Both the position numbers and the translations under genes were made by a program. The notes under the pieces are model-generated. The model did no database searches. It was given only the letters and a program-made list of their open reading frames with translations, and was not told the origin of the DNA. Below, piece by piece: positions 28,086-36,267 of a stretch of 64,000 nucleotides of DNA (its first letter is position 1; the number at the start of each line of letters is the position of its first letter). The stretch comes from Natronosalvus amylolyticus. GTDB taxonomy: Archaea > Halobacteriota > Halobacteria > Halobacteriales > Natrialbaceae. Location of the stretch: positions 186,001 through 250,000 of the forward strand of contig NZ_CP101160.1 in NCBI RefSeq assembly GCF_024298845.1, read 5' to 3'.

Positions 28086-28524
28086 GTTTTCGACGACTGG
28101 GTCGTTCATCAAGACGGATCTAGCGGTTCTGGGCCTCGGCCTGATTTTTCTCGGCGTCCACGTCGTTCCGATTGCGCAGTTCCCGGATGGGGCCGTTCCA
28201 GCGGCGGAACTCGCCGCCTACGGAATACTGCTGGGAACCAGTACCATCGTGGTGAACGGCGGCCTGTCGCTTTTTACTGGCGAGCAGCTGACGAGCGACA
28301 CCGATGTCGACCAGGATACGGGCTGGCTCATCGGCAAAATGGAAAACGTCCTGGTGTTGACCTTCGTTCTGCAGGGAGCATACACCGCACTGAGCATCAT
28401 CTTCGCCGCCAAGTCGTTCGTTCGGAAGGAGGATATCTCGAGTGGCAATACCACGTACTATCTCGCCGGGACGCTGCTCAATTTCACGTATTCGGTCGCG
28501 ATTGGGCTGGTCTTCTCGTTGTGA
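28075..28524 (+). CDS. DUF3307-like membrane protein, partner of SatD
   Basis: The 149-residue protein (start 28075 MGNEFSTTG; an alternative is 28057) has about four transmembrane helices. The conserved block GWLIGKMENVLVLTFV, then AAKSFVRK and YYLAGTLLNF, resembles DUF3307 proteins, where an I-G-x-x-E-R/N-x-L block is followed by AAKS.xR and Y.L.GT. It overlaps the upstream SatD-like gene, so both proteins are made together. The pair is known in bacteria; the biological function is not established. Confidence 0.68.
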   Translation: MGNEFSTTGSFIKTDLAVLGLGLIFLGVHVVPIAQFPDGAVPAAELAAYGILLGTSTIVVNGGLSLFTGEQLTSDTDVDQDTGWLIGKMENVLVLTFVLQGAYTALSIIFAAKSFVRKEDISSGNTTYYLAGTLLNFTYSVAIGLVFSL

Positions 28525-28532
28525 GAGCGGTA

Positions 28533-29075
28533 TTATTCTACGATGTCAATGAGTAGGCCGTCACCCGCCCCGACGTAGTAATCGTCGGGTGTTGTGACTC
28601 TGAAGGTGTGTTCTGATCCCACGGGCACGCGGTCGAAAAAGGCCGTTGGTGCGCCATACCGATAATGTCCGTTGCCGTCAACTTCTTCGATGCCATTAAT
28701 CTCATCTGGCGTGTGAAGGTCGAGGATGAACACGACCCATGTGCTGATGCCGTCCAGTTCTGCGCCAATCTCTGGAATCGGGAGGTCAGCCAGCGAATCC
28801 CCGAGTTCGATGTCCTCGTTGTTCGCGTCGATGCGACGTTCGAATCGTTCGTCAATCCACGCGACATCCGGATCGAAGTAGATTACTGCAGTCGAACCGG
28901 GTTCGCGGCCCTCTCGCCTATGGCTCATCCATAGTTCCTTTCCGTCGACGGTTGCAGTCACCGCATCGTCACTCCCGTTGCCATCGGTGGATGCCGAGTC
29001 CAGCGTCGAACAGCCTGCAAGCGCGGTCGTCGCGGTGAGTCCGCCGAGTACGTGTACGAACTTCCGCCGATTCAT
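28533..29075 (-). CDS. Tat lipoprotein of unknown function
   Basis: The start ATG at 29075 opens MNRRKFVHVLGGLTATTALAGC, a twin-arginine-type signal with an LAGC lipobox. A TATA-like TATAAAAG on the opposite strand at 29097-29104 is about 27 nt upstream, consistent with a leaderless transcript. The mature part is about 155 residues, beta-rich, with WMSHRREGREPGSTA and VP.GSEHTFRVTTPDDYYVG. The latter resembles a domain that handles Ig-like or membrane-protein processing, but I cannot assign a family. It is convergent with the DUF3307-like gene. Confidence 0.75.
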   Translation of the reverse strand: MNRRKFVHVLGGLTATTALAGCSTLDSASTDGNGSDDAVTATVDGKELWMSHRREGREPGSTAVIYFDPDVAWIDERFERRIDANNEDIELGDSLADLPIPEIGAELDGISTWVVFILDLHTPDEINGIEEVDGNGHYRYGAPTAFFDRVPVGSEHTFRVTTPDDYYVGAGDGLLIDIVE

Positions 29076-29364
29076 ACACACAATTCTTGTCGGATGTATA
29101 AAAGTATGTGCAGAGTTATCACCGATCCCTCATCAACCCGTAACACATTCGCGCTGTGGGTTCAGTACAGATTGGTAGAATTACCATATCTTTGTCAGAA
29201 TACGTGGTTGACTCAGACGGCGATTTCAGTGCGAAACAGTACAACAACTATCACTGGTGAAGAAACCCTGCTGACTACAAAAACAAAACCCTGCCAGTTG
29301 GAATGAGCTTCTTCTAGTAATTCAACATAGCCAATTTTATCATATGGTCGCCACTTCTATCGAT

Positions 29365-29829
29365 ATGTCCGCTCCGAACGAGCAACGTAGCTCTCGAATA
29401 GGTGTCGATACGCGACTTTACTTTTTGATCGGAGTAGCAACGGTTTTTGGAATCGGTCATCACCTCGATCATATCGTTCGAGGAAACCACGTTGGATGGC
29501 CACTGATCCCAGAAGTCACCGTATTCACGTACACGCTGCTGATTTACCCAATTATTGTGGCTGGAGTGTACTTGACAATGACTGAAAGGGTCGGAGTGGG
29601 CTACTGGAGTATTGTGCTCGGTGGAATACTCTTCGCAGTCGTTGTCACGCACTTTGGTCCGTGGGCCACGGAACCACCACAAGACGTTATCGAACCCTAC
29701 GAATCGGTGTATCTCGGATACGCGGCCTTTGGCTGGTTACTCGGGCTCGTCATCTCGTTGGTCACAGCAACTACCTACTCCGTGTATCGTTGGATAGTCG
29801 CCCGAGGACCATCTTCCTTTGACACATAA
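29365..29829 (+). CDS. Four-helix membrane protein, unknown function
   Basis: The start at 29365 (MSAPNEQRSSR) is preferred over 29344, because a TATA-like TTTTAT lies about 30 nt before it at 29335. The 154-residue product has four hydrophobic helices with GIGHHLDHIVRGNHVGW between the first two. The His/Asp cluster HHLDH in that loop could bind a metal. It is followed on the same strand by the large regulator, with about 120 bp between. No family is recognised. Confidence 0.65.
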   Translation: MSAPNEQRSSRIGVDTRLYFLIGVATVFGIGHHLDHIVRGNHVGWPLIPEVTVFTYTLLIYPIIVAGVYLTMTERVGVGYWSIVLGGILFAVVVTHFGPWATEPPQDVIEPYESVYLGYAAFGWLLGLVISLVTATTYSVYRWIVARGPSSFDT

Positions 29830-29882
29830 TTCGCCTGTCAACTAGTACCATCTGTACTGACTGGTCACACTACCGCTACATT

Positions 29883-29900
29883 CTGGAATATATATTTCAG
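29883..29900. promoter_or_regulatory. 18-bp near-perfect palindrome upstream of large regulator
   Basis: CTGGAATATATATTTCAG is palindromic except for one mismatched pair. It lies 48 bp before the ATG at 29948, and a TATA-like GATATAAGAA is found at 29911-29920. It is a candidate site for the helix-turn-helix of the downstream protein. Confidence 0.4.
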
Positions 29901-29947
29901 CACTGCAACAGATATAAGAACGCACCGTTCGAACATCTCTTAACTAA

Positions 29948-32900
29948 ATGCCAGGTGATGATCGGAACGAAGCCGTCAGAACGCTTTTAACCCGACTCGA
30001 GTTGATCGATCGACTCTGTCAATCACCTGCCCACACCAGAGATATTATGGACGAGACCGGCCAATCCCGGTCGACGGTCCACCGTGCGGTTACGGAACTC
30101 ACTGAACTCGGGTTCGTGCGACGGGGCGACGATGGAATCGAGGCCACGGTTACCGGTCGAATGGCTCGCGATCAACTGTGCACCTATCTCGAGCGGCTCG
30201 ATGACGTGCTCGAGGCCAACGCCGTTCTCGAACCGATCGCGACGACGACCGATATCAGCCACGACGTCGTTGTCGGTGCAAATGCCATACTCACCGCGGA
30301 ACCGACACCGTTTCTCCCGGCCGACCGAATGCACGAGGCGTTGACGGCGGCATCGGCGATCCGCCTCCTCCTGCCGACGCTCGAGGAGTCACGAACGATG
30401 AGAGTGTTGTACGAACACGTGGTTACTCGAGGGAACCCGGCAGAGTTAGTGGTCACGCCGGCGGTGTTCCGAACCCTGCAAAGCGAGTTTCCCCGCCGAA
30501 TGACATTGCTCGCAGCGGCCGATCACTTCACTCTTTTCGTCGGTTCGGTCCCGTCGTACACGCTCGGATTGTTCGAGCACGAATCCGGTGGAGACGAAGG
30601 GGTGAAGACAGCCGTTCACCTCGCCGTGCACAACGAGAGTGGCGGCGTTCACGGATTGCTGGTGAACGAGACCGCCGGTGCAGTGTCCTGGGCCAGCGAC
30701 CAGTACGAACAGTTTCGCCGACAGGCGACAGCGCGGACGGATGACCTGATCGCAGACACTGACGGCGGGGTTCAGGTCGCCGGTGGCGAGGGATTCCCGA
30801 TGATCGGCCAGTCGCTTCCGGTCTCACTCGAGCGCGAGGGGTTTAGGAAACTCGATGCTTCGTACTTCCAAAATCAACCGGTTGCAAAGCCGACAACGGC
30901 CTGGCGTGCAGGACTCTCTCTGGCCGAGGTGCATACGGGGTACGCGATCCCTCGGCAGTTGCAGCCCCCCTCCGATGACACCGGGACCGACGATGGGACC
31001 CTTCAAGCGGATATTACGGAAACGCTACTCAACGGGTCGAATGCGATCGTTCTCGGGCCGCCGGGTTCGGGAAAGAGCACGCTCTGTAAACAGGTGGCCT
31101 GTGCGTGGTACAAAGCTGACCGTGGACCCGTCGTGTATCGTCGAAGTGACCACGGTCGCCCGTTTACCTCGATAGAATCGCTCGTTGCAGCAGTGACAGA
31201 TGCCGATGGGAAGTCACTCGTCGTCGTCGAAGACGCCGTCCGCCCGAATGCAAATACCGTGTTCGAGGCTCTCGAGCGCCTTGCTGACCGTGATGACGTC
31301 TGTGTCCTGCTCGACGCTCGCGAGCACGAGTGGAACTCGTTGACGGAGCAGTTGCCCGGCGTGATGGGACTCGAGACCGTGTACGTTCCGCCTATGGACG
31401 AATCCGCGTGTGACCAACTCGTCGCCCACTTCGAACGAACGCTCGGGAAACCCATCGACGTCCCCGCTGCACAACTCTGGTCTGCAGTTCGTGAGGCTCC
31501 TTCGGGAACGGGGGGAGCCGCTCCGAACGAGATGTTACGATTAATTCACCGGTTGGCAACCTACGCCGATCCGCTAGCCGATAGTCCAACGGCGCTCGAG
31601 GAGACGGTTGCAACCGAGTACGAAGCCGTTGCCGACGACGAACTGGCGCTCTCGATGAGCGTGCTCACGCACGTGCTGAACGTAACGGGACTCGGTGTCG
31701 ACAGGACGGTACTCGCCGCCGGTGTGCCTGATGCTAGCCCCGAAGCGAGAGCGTCGGTCCTCGAGCAACTCGAGGGGCGATACCTGTTCCCGGATGTAGA
31801 CGGTCAGTACCGGACGGTCCACGAGGAGTGGTCGAACGCGTTCCTGACGCACGTTCTCGAGGCAGAAGGCACCGAATCGGCGGGGAAACGGTTCGGACGG
31901 GTCGTCACGGAATTGCTGGCAGTCGCTGATGACGCCGAACGCTGGAACGCGATCGGTGAGGAGACGGACTTCGTTGGCGAATTGAGTCCGGAGCAGTGGG
32001 CCGACGAGACGGCCGAGGCAATCTTCCGACTCCCGATGGAGCAGTCCAATCTCGTGCCGCTGTTCGGTGATGGGGAAAACGACACCATCGACCTTCCGGA
32101 GGCCTGTTCCCCGGCCGTCGTTTCGGATCGCATAATCTGGCTCGGGGAGGGGTTTCTCGCAGGTGGCTACTACGACCAGGCAGAACGGGCATTCGGCCGG
32201 GTTGGTGCTGATCGTCCCGACCAGGCCGTCGAGAAACTGCTCGGCCTGTCGACGGTCCACACCGAGCGCGGCGAGTACGAAGAAGCGATCGCCCACTGTG
32301 AGGACTGTCTCTCACTGATCGAGGAGAAGGCCGAGTCGCTCACGGACTCTCGGGTGGTCAGGGCACGTTCACATCTCCAGTACGGTGCCGCGTTAAATAA
32401 ACACAATCAGTACGCGGACGCCGAGGAGCAATACCAGGCTGCACTCGACCTGCTCTCCCGTGCGGAGACGCCCAAACTGATGGCTCGAGCACTCCACCGT
32501 TCCGGATTTATGGCCGTGAAGCAGGGCCAGCACGATCGGGCCCGGGACCGACTGGACACCGCGCTCGAACTGGCACAGGAGGTCGGTGACAGGCGGGTCG
32601 AAGCCGAGGCGGTCAACGCCCTCGGGGCGATTCCCTGGGTACAAGGGGAGAACGACGCGGCCCGCGAACGGTACGAACGCGCGCTCGAACTGTTTACCGT
32701 ACTCGGTGACCGACACGGACAGGGGAAGGTTCTCTACAATCTAGGGATCATCGCCAGACGAAAGGGCGAGTACGAGACAGCTCGAGAACTCATCGAACGC
32801 TGTCTCGAACGCGTACGGGAGGTCGGCGATCGCCAAACTGAGGTCAGGGCGCTGGGGTCGCTCGGGCTGACGGTGATGCGTCAAGGGGCGTACGAGCACG

Positions 32901-33823
32901 CCACAGAGCTACTGGAAGAATGGCTCGAGCACAGTGTGGAACTCGGTGACAAACACGACGAGGCCAGAGCGCTGAACAACCTGGGGATGGTTGCCAAACG
33001 CCAAGGAGCGTACGACCGTGCGTGGGAACAGTACGAACGGAGTTTGGCGCTCAAAGAGTCATTCGGTGACGAACGAGGTGCGGCCAGAACGGTCTGTAAT
33101 CTCGCGGAAATCGCGATCCTGCAGGGGCGATTTTCGCAAGCGGAAGCGTTGCTCGAGGACTTTCTCGTCGCCGACGATCAGTTCGACGGTGATGCACGAC
33201 GGGCCGGTACGCTGAACAATTTCGGCGTGCTGGCTACTCGACAAGGTGATCTGTCGGCCGCAGCCGACTATTTCGACCGGGCGCTTTCGCTCGCGACGGA
33301 CGAGGGCGAACTGACGACGATTGCCATCGCGCAGATCGGACGTTCCGAACTCGCGCGTCGGGCGGGCGAATTCGAGCGAGCAACCGAGTGTCTCGATGCC
33401 GCCGCGGTCGCAATCGAGGGCATCGAGAGTACCCTGGAGCCCGAGATACGAGTGAGGCGTGCTCGAGTCGCCCGGTCGGCCGGCCGCTTCGATGCGGCTC
33501 GTTCGCACGCCGAGGGGGCACTCGAGGAATTCGAAGCGCTCGGAGCGCCACACTGGATCGCTCGATGTGCACAGATTCAGGGACGAATCGCCGCCGATAC
33601 CGGTGACCTCCCCCGCGCTCGAGAGCGCCTCGAGGCGGCGCTGGACACGTTCGAAGAAATCGGTGCGTCCCACGAAGCCGCAGAAACCGTCGCGATACTG
33701 CTGGAGACGTTCGACAGTGACGAAGACGGGCGCGAGGCGTGCCTCGAGCGTGCTCGAGCGGTGCTTTCAGAGGCCCCCGAGTCAGTTGCGACGCAGTACG
33801 AATCGTTGGCTCCCGACGAGTGA
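29948..33823 (+). CDS. HTH-FilR1-type domain fused to P-loop NTPase and TPRs
   Basis: The 1291-residue protein has an N-terminal winged helix (about residues 12-75; SRSTVHRAVTELTELGFV) and a FilR1/DUF1724-type effector domain (about 100-255), a pair that usually forms a complete 260-aa haloarchaeal regulator. A linker leads to an NTPase with Walker A GPPGSGKST (about 370-378) and Walker B LVVVEDA (about 423). Helical sequence and some ten or more TPR units follow (about 740-1270), with motifs such as A..RYERALELF and YEHATELLEEWLEHS. The plan resembles STAND signalling ATPases of the MalT/Avs type: sensor TPRs, a switch NTPase and a DNA-binding output. It could be a transcription factor triggered by ligand or phage protein. 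It stands alone without an obvious target gene. Confidence 0.78.
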   Translation: MPGDDRNEAVRTLLTRLELIDRLCQSPAHTRDIMDETGQSRSTVHRAVTELTELGFVRRGDDGIEATVTGRMARDQLCTYLERLDDVLEANAVLEPIATTTDISHDVVVGANAILTAEPTPFLPADRMHEALTAASAIRLLLPTLEESRTMRVLYEHVVTRGNPAELVVTPAVFRTLQSEFPRRMTLLAAADHFTLFVGSVPSYTLGLFEHESGGDEGVKTAVHLAVHNESGGVHGLLVNETAGAVSWASDQYEQFRRQATARTDDLIADTDGGVQVAGGEGFPMIGQSLPVSLEREGFRKLDASYFQNQPVAKPTTAWRAGLSLAEVHTGYAIPRQLQPPSDDTGTDDGTLQADITETLLNGSNAIVLGPPGSGKSTLCKQVACAWYKADRGPVVYRRSDHGRPFTSIESLVAAVTDADGKSLVVVEDAVRPNANTVFEALERLADRDDVCVLLDAREHEWNSLTEQLPGVMGLETVYVPPMDESACDQLVAHFERTLGKPIDVPAAQLWSAVREAPSGTGGAAPNEMLRLIHRLATYADPLADSPTALEETVATEYEAVADDELALSMSVLTHVLNVTGLGVDRTVLAAGVPDASPEARASVLEQLEGRYLFPDVDGQYRTVHEEWSNAFLTHVLEAEGTESAGKRFGRVVTELLAVADDAERWNAIGEETDFVGELSPEQWADETAEAIFRLPMEQSNLVPLFGDGENDTIDLPEACSPAVVSDRIIWLGEGFLAGGYYDQAERAFGRVGADRPDQAVEKLLGLSTVHTERGEYEEAIAHCEDCLSLIEEKAESLTDSRVVRARSHLQYGAALNKHNQYADAEEQYQAALDLLSRAETPKLMARALHRSGFMAVKQGQHDRARDRLDTALELAQEVGDRRVEAEAVNALGAIPWVQGENDAARERYERALELFTVLGDRHGQGKVLYNLGIIARRKGEYETARELIERCLERVREVGDRQTEVRALGSLGLTVMRQGAYEHATELLEEWLEHSVELGDKHDEARALNNLGMVAKRQGAYDRAWEQYERSLALKESFGDERGAARTVCNLAEIAILQGRFSQAEALLEDFLVADDQFDGDARRAGTLNNFGVLATRQGDLSAAADYFDRALSLATDEGELTTIAIAQIGRSELARRAGEFERATECLDAAAVAIEGIESTLEPEIRVRRARVARSAGRFDAARSHAEGALEEFEALGAPHWIARCAQIQGRIAADTGDLPRARERLEAALDTFEEIGASHEAAETVAILLETFDSDEDGREACLERARAVLSEAPESVATQYESLAPDE

Positions 33824-33875
33824 TCGCTACCGCCAAAATCGGTACTTTCGACGCTTTTCGCTGACGATACGCCGG

Positions 33876-33930
33876 GTCGTCCCACGAGGTGACACAGTGT
33901 TTCGACCCGTAACATGAGGTGTGTGTCAGC
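33876..33930 (+). promoter_or_regulatory. Promoter repeat, copy B
   Basis: Copy B of the repeat found at 3151 and 36199: GTCCCACGAGGTGACACAGTGTTTCGACCC then GTAACATGAGGTG. The distance from GAGGTG to the next ATG (33944) is 28 nt, almost as in the other copies, so its first gene is probably the 48-codon ORF and not the lipoprotein at 34087. Confidence 0.6.
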
Positions 33931-33943
33931 CCCGATGACGTTC

Positions 33944-34090
33944 ATGGAACAAGGGTCGTGTGTGCGTTATGGGAATCCTCGAACGCACACGGAAGCCGGT
34001 GAGAACGCCGATGGGTTCGGTTTCGGGTCTATGGTGAGTCAGCGAACGACTCGAGTCAGTCGGTCGCTCACGAGGGGTCGTGAGCGATGA
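33944..34090 (+). CDS. Small 48-aa upstream ORF coupled to lipoprotein gene
   Basis: ATG at 33944 opens 48 codons rich in Arg, Gly and Ser (MEQGSCVRYGNP..), ending in TGA that overlaps the ATG of the lipoprotein at 34087 (ATGA). The start sits where promoter repeat copies A and C place theirs. It may be a leader peptide or simply a coupling device. No homologous family is recognised. Confidence 0.4.
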   Translation: MEQGSCVRYGNPRTHTEAGENADGFGFGSMVSQRTTRVSRSLTRGRER

Positions 34091-36144
34091 CCGGGAGTCC
34101 AACGCGACGGCAGCTACTGGGATTGTGTGGCGCGGGTCTCCTTACGGGGTTGGCGGGGTGCTCGAGGCTGACCGATCACGAGTTCGAGGCGGAGCCGATC
34201 CGTATCCCCGCCGCAGCCGCCACATCGCTTTCCCTGGAGGAACGGAGCCGGGACGACGTCACCAACGAGTGGGAACAGTCCGTCGCCGGGCAGACCGTGA
34301 GTGCGACCGTCACCAGTCACGTGTCCCTCTACGGCGCTGGTGGGAATCAGGGAGAATCCGTTGCACAGTTACTCTTTGGAACCGGGGGCGGATTCGCCCT
34401 CGGCCCGCCGGGAGTACGAACCAGTATCGTCACCGGAAACTCGCCGCCGATCATCCAGGGCGACCAGTCGCTCGACACCCGCAAGATGGCGCTGTTGGTT
34501 CCCGATGAAGCGGTCGGCCGTGGCACCTTCGTCCAGCCCGGCGATACCAGATCGCCCGCCCCGATGGCGCTGTTCCACCGCAGCGCACTCGAGGGCGATC
34601 TCGCTGTGGGGGCCGAGGCCGAGGAGCGTCGATCGTCAGAACCGACGGTGGAAATCCCGCTACCGGGGCGTGCATCGACGCTCGAGATACCCGGCGATTC
34701 GGACGGTGACACGCAACTCGTCGCCGGTATGGACGGCGCGGTGTTCTCCAGTGACGCGTTCTGGGGCGGGTCCACCGGAGCGACCGAGTCGACTCCCTCG
34801 GAGCTGGATGTCGCCTTCATTCCAGGGGGGACGTGGGGCCAGGACATCCTCGACGAATTAGATTCTGGCGAACGGTTTACTGCCGGAGACACGATTGACG
34901 CCCCGCTCATCGTGACGCCGACGAGCGCCGTCTTCGAGCGCAGACTCGAAATAACCGACCCTGATGTCGAACTCCCAATCGAGGAGGCAGACGTCGGTCG
35001 TCTCGAGGAAGCCCCGGTCGGTGTGACGCTGTTCGTCGACGACGAGGAAGGCGTCGAGCCGATGCCGTACATTCCCGGCGGAACCTGGGTGCCGGGTGAG
35101 TCGTTCACGCCGACCCGTCCCGGCGTCGTGGTTTCGTCGTCCTCGAGGGAGGGCGAAGATGCGATCTTTTTCCCCGAAAACCCGGCGGAAGTCTCGAGCG
35201 AACTCCCTCGAGCCGAACTGTTCGAAGCGGGCTCGTCGGTTCCGGTGGCGAATACGCGCCTCTACTTTCCGGGAGAAGTGCATATTCCGGGATCGACCTG
35301 GATACCAGGCTCTACTTGGATTCCGGGTTCAAGCTGGATTCCAGGTTCCACATGGATACCCGGCTCGAGTTGGATACCTGGTTCGACATGGATACCGGGC
35401 TCTACTTGGATCCCGGGTTCAAGCTGGATTCCGGGCTCGAGTTGGATCCCTGGATCGACCTGGGGAACCGGTCATTCATCCAAACAACCGTTCGCCAGCC
35501 TCACCCTGGGAACCCATCCGGCAGCCGCCTTCGAACTCTCCGAACCGGATTCCGAAATGCGCCAGTTGTTCGGCGACTCGTTCGAACCCAGCCACGTCGT
35601 GGAATTTCCGGCGACACCTTCACTCGAGGCCGATACCGTCGACGCCGCGAGCGCAACCTGGGCGTCAGCCGCCGACCTCGAGGGTGGTGGCGGGCCAACG
35701 ATCGGCGGGCTGTCGACACCGACCGCGAGCGTCCTGGGCCAGTCGCTGAACCCGGTCGCCGGAAAGTCACCCTCGGAACTGCTGACCGATACCGAGACGC
35801 GGTCGCTCCTCGGCCAGTACGGCTTCGCGGAACTCGGCGACAACTGGCTTCGAGGACCCGAGCGCGTCTCCACCGCGTCCCTTTCGTTCGTCGGCTCGAG
35901 CGACACCTCGTGTGAAACGTTCGCCGGGGTGACCGGCTCGAGCGACAATCCGAACGTCGTCTACGCTCACGTGGCCACCGTCGAGAACGGAGACGACGTC
36001 GTCCTCGCGGCATCCGTGGAGGGGTGGGGAGTCAGCGACACCGACCGCTCGTACGTCGGCGACGACGGCTACCAGCGTAAAAGCGATCTGGAGGATAGCG
36101 TCGATGACGCACTCGCGGCACTCGAGGCGTTCGAGCACGGCTGA
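34087..36144 (+). CDS. Tat lipoprotein with internal IPGS(T/S)W repeat array
   Basis: The 685-residue protein starts with TRRQLLGLCGAGLLTGLAGC, a Tat signal with LAGC lipobox. The body resembles DUF6517-like haloarchaeal lipoproteins: DHEFEAEPI after the Cys, and near the C-terminus a region with S..FVGSSDTSCETFAGVTG and a closing helix. Between residues 400 and 459 it holds ten tandem copies of a hexapeptide IPGS(T/S)W; single degenerate copies (IPGGTW) occur near residues 241 and 330. The array could form a stiff, aromatic-rich rod that presents the C-terminal domain. Promoter repeat copy B lies upstream with a 48-codon ORF in between. The function is not known. Confidence 0.8.
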   Translation: MTGSPTRRQLLGLCGAGLLTGLAGCSRLTDHEFEAEPIRIPAAAATSLSLEERSRDDVTNEWEQSVAGQTVSATVTSHVSLYGAGGNQGESVAQLLFGTGGGFALGPPGVRTSIVTGNSPPIIQGDQSLDTRKMALLVPDEAVGRGTFVQPGDTRSPAPMALFHRSALEGDLAVGAEAEERRSSEPTVEIPLPGRASTLEIPGDSDGDTQLVAGMDGAVFSSDAFWGGSTGATESTPSELDVAFIPGGTWGQDILDELDSGERFTAGDTIDAPLIVTPTSAVFERRLEITDPDVELPIEEADVGRLEEAPVGVTLFVDDEEGVEPMPYIPGGTWVPGESFTPTRPGVVVSSSSREGEDAIFFPENPAEVSSELPRAELFEAGSSVPVANTRLYFPGEVHIPGSTWIPGSTWIPGSSWIPGSTWIPGSSWIPGSTWIPGSTWIPGSSWIPGSSWIPGSTWGTGHSSKQPFASLTLGTHPAAAFELSEPDSEMRQLFGDSFEPSHVVEFPATPSLEADTVDAASATWASAADLEGGGGPTIGGLSTPTASVLGQSLNPVAGKSPSELLTDTETRSLLGQYGFAELGDNWLRGPERVSTASLSFVGSSDTSCETFAGVTGSSDNPNVVYAHVATVENGDDVVLAASVEGWGVSDTDRSYVGDDGYQRKSDLEDSVDDALAALEAFEHG
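35284..35463 (+). repeat. Ten 18-bp tandem units coding IPGS(T/S)W
   Basis: Ten in-frame 18-bp units, coding IPGSTW or IPGSSW, run without interruption. The DNA varies at third positions and at the Thr/Ser codon, so the array is old enough to have diverged but the protein is constrained. Slippage in whole units would keep the frame and change rod length. Confidence 0.9.
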
Positions 36145-36198
36145 TGTGTGAGCAGGGGGCGTGACCTGGCGGGATGAATCAGTCCCCCTCGAGGATCA

Positions 36199-36254
36199 CC
36201 TGTCCCACGACGTGACACAGTGTTCTGACCCATAACATGAGGTGACTGTCACCA
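36199..36254 (+). promoter_or_regulatory. Promoter repeat, copy C
   Basis: Copy C of the repeat at 3151 and 33876, closest to copy A (about 48 of 54 bases shared by eye). It ends in a perfect GGTGAC-T-GTCACC inverted repeat, and the GAGGTG block starts 29 nt before the ATG at 36268, exactly as in copy A. Confidence 0.6.
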
Positions 36255-36267
36255 ATCGCGTTCTGTA

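Noticed and set aside
29130-29146. Fourth copy of the 55-bp promoter repeat (TCAACCCGTAACAC)
   Set aside because: Only about 13 bases match and the rest of the element is absent; it is not placed before a gene start in the right spacing.
35284-35463. CRISPR-like array
   Set aside because: The units are contiguous, 18 bp, in frame with a lipoprotein and have no spacers, so this is a protein repeat.
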